Positions 7,926 to 12,776 of a DNA stretch of 15,104 nucleotides are shown here, in pieces (within the stretch, counting starts at the first letter, position 1; the number at the start of each line of letters is the position of its first letter). The position numbers and the translations under genes were made by a program. Source of the stretch: Multifurca ochricompacta (Eukaryota; Basidiomycota; Agaricomycetes; Russulales; Russulaceae); contig WTXG01000533.1 in the NCBI GenBank assembly GCA_022496185.1, positions 1 to 15,104 on the forward strand. Direction: 5' to 3'. The notes beneath the pieces were generated by a model. The model saw only the letters and a list, made by a program, of their open reading frames with translations, was not told where the DNA came from and did no database searches.

Positions 7926-8754
7926 ACACAAACTGTACCGGGGATAGGTAGGTGATCAATTTTGATCTCAATAAGTAATCGAGCAAACCTGGAGCTTGTG
8001 GCAGGCTTAATTCAGCCCTTGGTTGGGTGTCATGACCTGCTAGGTCTGAGTCCCTGTCAGGCCATGTAGCAAGCAGTATAAGCATGAATGCCATTCCATT
8101 CCGCAATGTCTCAAATTTTTTGACCCACTGTGACTGAATTACAACTACCATTCTAGGTATCTCTACTTATCTAACCTCAGGCTGCATTCATCAGATCAAT
8201 AGGAAGAGGAAATGAAAGGGAAGAGGACTAAAGAAAGGCAAACAAAAGCAAGCATAGCCTGTGATACAAATCATATATGAACACAGACAACTGTTGCTTC
8301 TACTCCTACCATAAAATAAGAACACTGTTTGCAACCCACACCTTGAATTTGCCTACATTAGCTAGGGCTGCACACCATACCTGTACCTCATGGTATGGAC
8401 AGGTCTGTAGTATGGTTGCCATACCCATGTCATACTGAGCTTAAGTCAATGTTGAGATGGACAGTGGATGGGTACAGAAAATGTGTAACGCCTGGTGCGG
8501 GCGTTTGTCACGATGTGTGATAAGTCGTGTAGCAAAACTACAAGTCAAGTGTGTACTGTCTTTCAAGTACACGGAGTTCGGGTGAGAAGTCAATACTAAG
8601 GAGCTAATCCCCTAGTATCAGTGAGCAGAAGAGTGCCAAAAGCACTGAGACAATTCAAGAGTCGGGTCTTTAGAGATCACCCAGAAGGTAATGCACCAAG
8701 TCAATTAAGAAGTCGAGTCTAAGGCATACAGGCTATCTAGGTGGGCCTTATATA
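7926..8754. other. Gene-free stretch with eroded repeat ends
   Basis: No convincing ORF. At 8116-8130 there is TTTTTTGACCCACTG, the exact reverse complement of the first 15 bases of the Tc1 end at 8755. It may be a stranded Tc1 end. Around 8363-8450 a TAGGGCTGCACACC motif and repeated CATACC/GTATGG words suggest an old hAT-like end. From about 8484, TGTAACGCC begins an LTR-like stretch that ends in CCTTATATA at the Tc1 insertion point (8755). None of these has a second end in the window. Confidence 0.4.
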
Positions 8755-8969
8755 CAGTGGGTCAAAAAACTGTCCCGATGTTTGCACCATTTCTAGTATT
8801 CACTCTATAGCACCTCAGCATTTAGGAATCTGGTTATGGTGTGGCTGTATGTCTGAAAGCCCTGCTTCCTGGCTACCATGCCCAATTTGGATCAAAGAAA
8901 TTGGCCATGATATAAGCATTTTATGATCAAATCAAATCAATCAATCATTGGGACAGTTTTTTGACCCAC
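8755..8969. mobile_element. Tc1/mariner terminal region with inverted end motifs, 215 bp
   Basis: CAGTGGGTCAAAAAACTGTCCC starts at 8755, immediately preceded by TA (8753-8754), the canonical Tc1 target dinucleotide. A 20-bp inverted copy (GGGACAGTTTTTTGACCCAC) lies at 8950-8969. The outward orientation at both ends makes this look like a small MITE. The right end lacks a clean TA and merges into the 3' flank of the Tc1 transposase remnant. It could equally be a long terminal region of that transposon with an internal inverted site. No ORF is inside. Confidence 0.6.
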
Positions 8970-9392
8970 ATTTTAAATCCACTATCTGCCCAATTACTCC
9001 TTTTTTTCACCCCTTTTTGCCTTGGTAACTCCTTGAATCCTTTTAGTCATCCTTTCTATAACCTTTTGCCATCATTCTGGTGCATTTTTATTCCACTCCT
9101 CCACCACCCTCTCCCACAGCTCAGGTATCCCCTTGACTGGTTAAGAACCTTCTTCAGATCCACCCAGAGGTGTCCAATGGGGCTAATATTTCAAGGGATT
9201 GGGCTATCCATACCAGGCTTCAATATTCCTGTCTTAAAACTGCTGGCTTGCCTTCTTGGAATTGTGTTTTGGGTCATTGTCCCACTGAAACATGCTTTCA
9301 CCCTCCACCATTTCTTACTTTTCAAACCTTTCCACCACTCTGCCATACAAAATATCACAGTACTGGCATGGATTTATGATCCCCTAAACCCC

Positions 9393-9400
9393 TGTAAGCA
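9393..9400 (+). repeat. hAT 8-bp target site duplication, left
   Basis: TGTAAGCA, repeated at 9903-9910. A single copy is present (as its complement) in the empty site at 10213-10220. Confidence 0.92.
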
Positions 9401-9902
9401 TAGTGATGTGCCTGGCCCGGCTCAAAGCCGGAAGCCGGGCCAAGCCGGGCCTGTTTGGGCCGGGCCAAGCCAGGCCGTTGTGACGGCCCAGCAAGGGCTT
9501 TGGCCCGGCTCAGAGAAGCTAAAAGCCAAAGCCGCCGGCTCAGGCCGCGGCTTTCAACAGCACATACAAGTGCAATAGCAATCGTCAAAATCAGTAGAAA
9601 TCTGATCACAAAGTGGTTGATTTGGGTCACGTGATCATGTTTATTGCGGCATTTCAAACTTTTTCTTCGATATAACTTTGCAATACGTAACACACTAAGT
9701 CATATTTGGATTAGCTGAACTATAACTACTAGTTATATGTCATAAAATTTTCTCTACCAAAAGCCGCGGCTTGGGCCAAGCCGGGCCAGGGCCAAGCCGT
9801 CTGTGACGGCTTTGGCTCGGCCCAGACTTTAGGAAAGCCGGAGCCGCCTCAGGCCAAGCCAAAGCCGCGGCTTTTGGGCCAAGCCGGGCCGGAACATCAC
9901 TA
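9401..9902. mobile_element. Non-autonomous hAT element, 502 bp
   Basis: Ends are TAGTGATGT...ACATCACTA with about 21 bp of near-matching terminal inverted repeat (TAGTGATGTGCCTGGCCCGG on the left; the right end complement has TAGTGATGTTCCGGCCCGG). It is flanked by an 8-bp target duplication TGTAAGCA, the size typical of hAT. Subterminal regions are packed with GGCCCGGCTT / AAGCCGGGCC words in both orientations, while the centre (about 9560-9760) is AT-rich. No ORF. The uninterrupted target is preserved in the right arm of the inverted repeat, confirming the insertion precisely. Confidence 0.92.
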
Positions 9903-9910
9903 TGTAAGCA
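9903..9910 (+). repeat. hAT 8-bp target site duplication, right
   Basis: TGTAAGCA, directly after the element's terminal CATCACTA. Confidence 0.92.
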
Positions 9911-10117
9911 TTCCTAGTCCATTCCACCCCATACAAGACCAATACCATAAGTTCTTCCTCCTCCATGCTTGACTGTCAGGGTGGTGGTTCTGTCAGAGGG
10001 TGGTTCTCCCTTATTTTTCCCAAGTGTAGCTCCTTCTGTCTGAACCAATTCTGTTCATTATAGTCTCACCTGACCACAAGATCCTTTTCCAGTCATCCAC
10101 TGTCCAATTTTCATGGT

Positions 10118-10329
10118 AACCACCCTCTGACAGAACCACCACCCTGACAGTCAAGCATGGAGGAGGAAGAACTTATGGTATTGGTCTTGTATGGGGTGGA
10201 ATGGACTAGGAATGCTTACAGGGGTTTAGGGGATCATAAATCCATGCCAGTACTGTGATATTTTGTATGGCAGAGTGGTGGAAAGGTTTGAAAAGTAAGA
10301 AATGGTGGAGGGTGAAAGCATGTTTCAGT
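10118..10329 (-). repeat. Right arm of the 212-bp inverted repeat
   Basis: Reverse-complement partner of the left arm, across a 112-bp spacer (10006-10117) that is more of the left-hand Tc1 copy. It reads in the plus direction as Tc1 transposase from the LSDRTTTLTVKHGG block to the start of the QWDNDPKH block. Identity ends exactly at the first base of the hAT end at 10330. Confidence 0.88.
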
Positions 10330-10553
10330 TAGTGAATAGCAGGGGTAACCCCCGGGTATCTTCATTGGTACCCGTACCCGTACCCGTACCCGTACCCATC
10401 GCTATGGGTACGGGTAACCCGCGGGTTACCTGCGGGTCACCTGCGGGTTGTGTGTGTTAAACACGTGCAAGTTTTTTACTTGCATCGCGCATTTCGGATA
10501 TCCGGCCCGGGCCATCCCGGACCAAGGAGATACACAATGCGTTCATTTATGGC
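10330..10553 (+). repeat. hAT terminal unit A
   Basis: 224-bp unit beginning TAGTGAATAGCAGGGGTAAC. It contains several TACCCG repeats, GGGTTACC words, a CAAGTTTTTTACTTG hairpin and CGCATTTCGGAT, and ends GCGTTCATTTATGGC. It is repeated in tandem, with shortening, as unit B. Confidence 0.8.
10387..10416. repeat. Perfect 13-bp stem hairpin built of TACCCG repeats
   Basis: TACCCGTACCCAT, loop CGCT, ATGGGTACGGGTA. It follows a run of TACCCG hexamers and sits within terminal unit A. A role as a subterminal transposase-binding or folding site is inferred. Confidence 0.7.
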
Positions 10554-10740
10554 TAGTGATTGGCAGGGGTAACCCTGGGGTATCCTCGTTGGTACCCGTA
10601 CCCGTACCCGTGGGTTACCCGCGGGTTACCCGTGAAAACGCGTGCAAGTTCTTTACTTGCATCGCGCATTTCGGATGACCGGCCCAGGCCATCCCGGACC
10701 AAGGCGATAAGGACTTGGACACCACGCGTTCATTTATGGC
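10554..10740 (+). repeat. hAT terminal unit B
   Basis: 187-bp tandem relative of unit A, beginning TAGTGATTGGCAGGGGTAAC and ending with the same GCGTTCATTTATGGC. It is shorter mainly because it has fewer TACCCG repeats. The element therefore carries two potential transposase-cut ends in the same orientation. Confidence 0.8.
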
Positions 10741-10836
10741 TACTCAATATCCCTCAAAATTTGCTGGTTTGTGTTCAGAAAATGAAATGGATACTTTATT
10801 TACATTATTATTTCATTATTTTGGTTTCATTTCATA

Positions 10837-10848
10837 CAAGCATGACTG
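10837..10848 (+). repeat. Imperfect LINE target duplication, left
   Basis: CAAGCATGACTG, next to the T tract. The partner at 12553-12562 is CAAGCGACTG, lacking AT. Confidence 0.5.
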
Positions 10849-10866
10849 TTTTTTTGTTTTTTTTTT

Positions 10867-10981
10867 GTAATTGACTTCATAACACGCTTGCGGGATGGTG
10901 CCCAATCGCGCGGCCACATCAGGAGAAACAATGTAGCTACTACTACTACAGACAATGAGTGGGAGCAACAACAAAGTGATA
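10867..10981. repeat. LINE 3' UTR duplicate, copy nearest the poly(A)
   Basis: About 115 bp from GTAATTGACTTCATAACACG to the CAACAAAGTG word. It contains GCGCGGCCACATCAGG and a CTACTACTACTAC tract. Most bases match 11049-11162. Confidence 0.75.
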
Positions 10982-11048
10982 TCGGATCGGCATTGGGGTT
11001 TGTGATGCTCAGGGAGCGCTTCACGTTCTGAGTCAAAGGACCTGCGAA

Positions 11049-11162
11049 GGTAAATTGATTTTATAACACGCTTGCAGGACGGTGCCCAATCGCGCGGCCA
11101 CATCAGGAAACAACGTAGCTACTACTACTACAGACAATAAGTGGGAGTGACAACAAAGTGTC
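11049..11162. repeat. LINE 3' UTR duplicate, second copy
   Basis: About 114 bp parallel to 10867-10981, separated from it by a unique segment of about 67 bp. Copy 1 of the LINE (3' UTR about 3263-3400) has only one such segment, so the duplication is specific to this copy or subfamily. Confidence 0.75.
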
Positions 11163-11282
11163 ATGGTGTAAAACCTGGGAGAAAAAAAACAGTGTAAACT
11201 AAGGTAAATGGCCATCCGAAACAGAGACCGTTCGAGAACGAAGAAAGAAAAAACTTACCAAGTCCTACATATCCACCAGCAA

Positions 11283-12552
11283 ACTCAATCCGGCTCGCGT
11301 GGTCGACAGGAAGCGATGGGCTTGACAAATGTTCCGCTTCTTGGTAGCTGCTGTCCAGAGTGGGTGATTGGAGCCATTGGGAGGCCGGTCTATCGACAGG
11401 GAGTAGGCGCGGTAGTCGCTGCCAGCCGTGTTCTCAGAGGGAGCCGCGCGGGCGCGGTCACAGAGTCATTCCTCGCGCCAATTGTCATAGGCACGGAGGC
11501 GGGAGAGGGCACGCCACTTCAGAGAAGGGCGTTCATCCAGGTCGCGAAGGGACATTGTCGTGCAGGAATGGGCAGCAGCCTTCGAGGAAGCCATCATGGC
11601 ATGGTAAGTCTTGACCGCCAGAATCCACATGAACTTGAGGTGGGTCTGGGAAAGTCGACAGCAAAGTGGAGAGCGACCACTGGAAAAGCACGAAGTCGCC
11701 AGTGAACTTGCGTGGGTCGTGCGAGCGGAGGGAGAGGAGGAAGGAAGAGGAGGAGGCAGTCAGTACCACAGACAGAGGAACCAAGGACTCACCCAGAAAA
11801 TTGCAGAGCCAGCTCATGGTGCGAGCCAGCCCAAACAACTCCATGTCAGCCCTAGTGACTCCCAAGCCCCAACACCACTCCATGATCCACTCACCCCGTT
11901 GATCCATAAGGGTTGCTGCCGCGGCCCCACTACCTTTTCGTCGCCACGGCCTGCGCTGGATAGGGACACGGCAACATGTACGAGGATGACCAACGCACGC
12001 AGCTGGGAAAGATGCGCGGTGAGGGCATCCTTGCTGAGTTGAGGGCGGGTAACCCCATCGTAGGAGATGTGGTCGCCCCACTCTGGGAGTTCCCAGGGGG
12101 CGAGTGCAAGCACATCCACTGGGCAGGCCAGTGGAGGGGTGCGCGCCACCAGCATCGTAAGCGGTGTGGGTCGTGCTGGCTGCGTGTGTCGTCGAGGCCG
12201 AGACAAGGGGGCCCAAATGGCATCATCTGCTTCAGTGGAAAGGCGGATGGACGGTTGGGACTGGGGAGGGAGGGACGAGTAGCGGAGTGAAGTGGTGTCT
12301 GTGAGCTTCTGCATATAGTGAGTCATGGAGAGAAGGCGTACCAGTTCATGGGAGCCGTGTGGAAAGACCCAGAGACCACTTTGACCATGTGGTTGGTGAC
12401 TCCCTGTAGGAGCTTGATCAAGCCAGCAGCTTGTTTGGATCGGACCCAGAGCTGGGAGCCATAGGCGAGGACAGGGTGGCAAATGGCGTTCAGAACAAGA
12501 CGCCAGTTGGCCATGCGAACCGATCGGAGGGAAGCACGTGGACGGCAGCACT
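11283..12552 (-). pseudogene. LINE ORF2 remnant: end of RT and RNase H-like region
   Basis: Starting near 12535, an ANWRLVLNAICHPVLAYGS block followed by QLWVRSKQAAGLIKLLQ matches the region after the RT domain of LINEs (LTYGxxLW...LQ). The frame then shifts (near 12330-12360) into THYMQKLTDTTSLRYSSLP, and again near 11930 into MDQRGEWIMEWCWGLGVTRA, ADMELFGLARTM and LTASSSSFLLSLRS, parallel to copy 1. Near 11545 it shifts again into DERPSLKWRALSRLRAYDNW and meets a stop shortly after. Around 11335 the sequence jumps to the extreme 3' end of the ORF, deleting the region that encodes the Cys/His motif in copy 1. It is non-functional. Confidence 0.75.
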
Positions 12553-12562
12553 CAAGCGACTG
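12553..12562 (+). repeat. Imperfect LINE target duplication, right
   Basis: CAAGCGACTG, at the truncated 5' end of LINE copy 2. See 10837-10848. Confidence 0.5.
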
Positions 12563-12776
12563 TTATTCTGTGCTTCTGGCGCATTTCGGAAAACGGGCCC
12601 GGTCAGACCCGAGGAGATAAGATTGTGCGACTGTCCTGCATTTTCGGCATACAGTTCCACTTCCTTCACGCGCCCCTTTGCCTTGTACCCAGTACCTCTC
12701 ATTCTAACCCACTTTTGTCATACGATAAGTATAAATAGTTACTGTGTGCATACATTGTACTAGTAAATAATGCCAG
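12563..12776 (-). other. 3' flank of the hAT transposase gene
   Basis: No ORF. It carries GGCGCATTTCGGAAAACGGGCCCGG (split here as GGCGCATTTCGG at 12578-12589 and what follows), a diverged copy of the motif in hAT terminal units A and B. It also has TATAAATAG near 12730. It is continuous with 10741-10848 once LINE copy 2 is removed. Confidence 0.5.

Larger units (their letters stand above)
9284..10005 (+). repeat. Left arm of a perfect 212-bp inverted repeat (interrupted by a hAT element)
   Basis: Removing the 502-bp insertion plus one 8-bp target copy leaves 212 bases. By eye these are identical, base for base, to the reverse complement of 10118-10329. The arm is internal Tc1 transposase sequence. 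Confidence 0.88.
8994..10117 (-). pseudogene. Tc1/mariner-like transposase remnant (DD34E type), N-terminus missing
   Basis: Reading the minus strand and skipping a 502-bp hAT insertion (9401-9902) and its duplicated 8 bp, the order is: WTVDDWKRILWSGET, MNRIGSDRRSYTW, SDRTTTLTVKHGGG, a QWDNDPKHNSKKASQ block, SPIGHLWVDLKK, then MTKRIQGVTKAKRG before a stop at 8994. These match Tc1 catalytic-domain blocks (WSDE, QDNDPKH, NPIEHLW). The blocks are split by several frameshifts and stops. The first Asp of the triad is Gly (WSGET) and the final Glu is Gly (SPIGHLW); the middle Asp (WDNDPKH) is kept. The N-terminal DNA-binding half is absent because the copy is truncated at the inverted-repeat junction near 10117. 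It is inactive. Confidence 0.8.
10849..12552 (-). mobile_element. LINE copy 2, inserted into the hAT 3' region
   Basis: A minus-strand, 5'-truncated element of the same family as copy 1. It ends in an A-rich tail (plus-strand T7-G-T10 from 10849). Flanking sequences CAAGCATGACTG (10837-10848) and CAAGCGACTG (12553-12562) look like a target duplication that has since lost 2 nt on one side. It reaches further 5' than copy 1, including the end of the reverse transcriptase. It is degraded: frameshifts, an in-frame stop, an internal deletion of roughly 300 bp relative to copy 1, and a duplicated 3' UTR segment. Confidence 0.8.

Noticed and set aside
7795..8151. 118-codon minus-strand ORF
   Set aside because: It overlaps the kinase-like remnant and the stranded Tc1 end, and has no recognisable motif.
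8961..9578. 205-codon plus-strand ORF
   Set aside because: It lies antisense to the Tc1 transposase blocks and runs straight across the hAT insertion boundary at 9401, so it cannot be one conserved gene.
10365..10740. Short tandem GC-rich repeats that could be mistaken for a CRISPR array or telomere repeat
   Set aside because: Spacing is irregular, the unit is TACCCG (not CCCTAA) and the context is a eukaryotic hAT end.
11208..12290. Several overlapping plus-strand ORFs of 98-165 codons
   Set aside because: All antisense to the GC-rich LINE copy 2, with no motif of their own.
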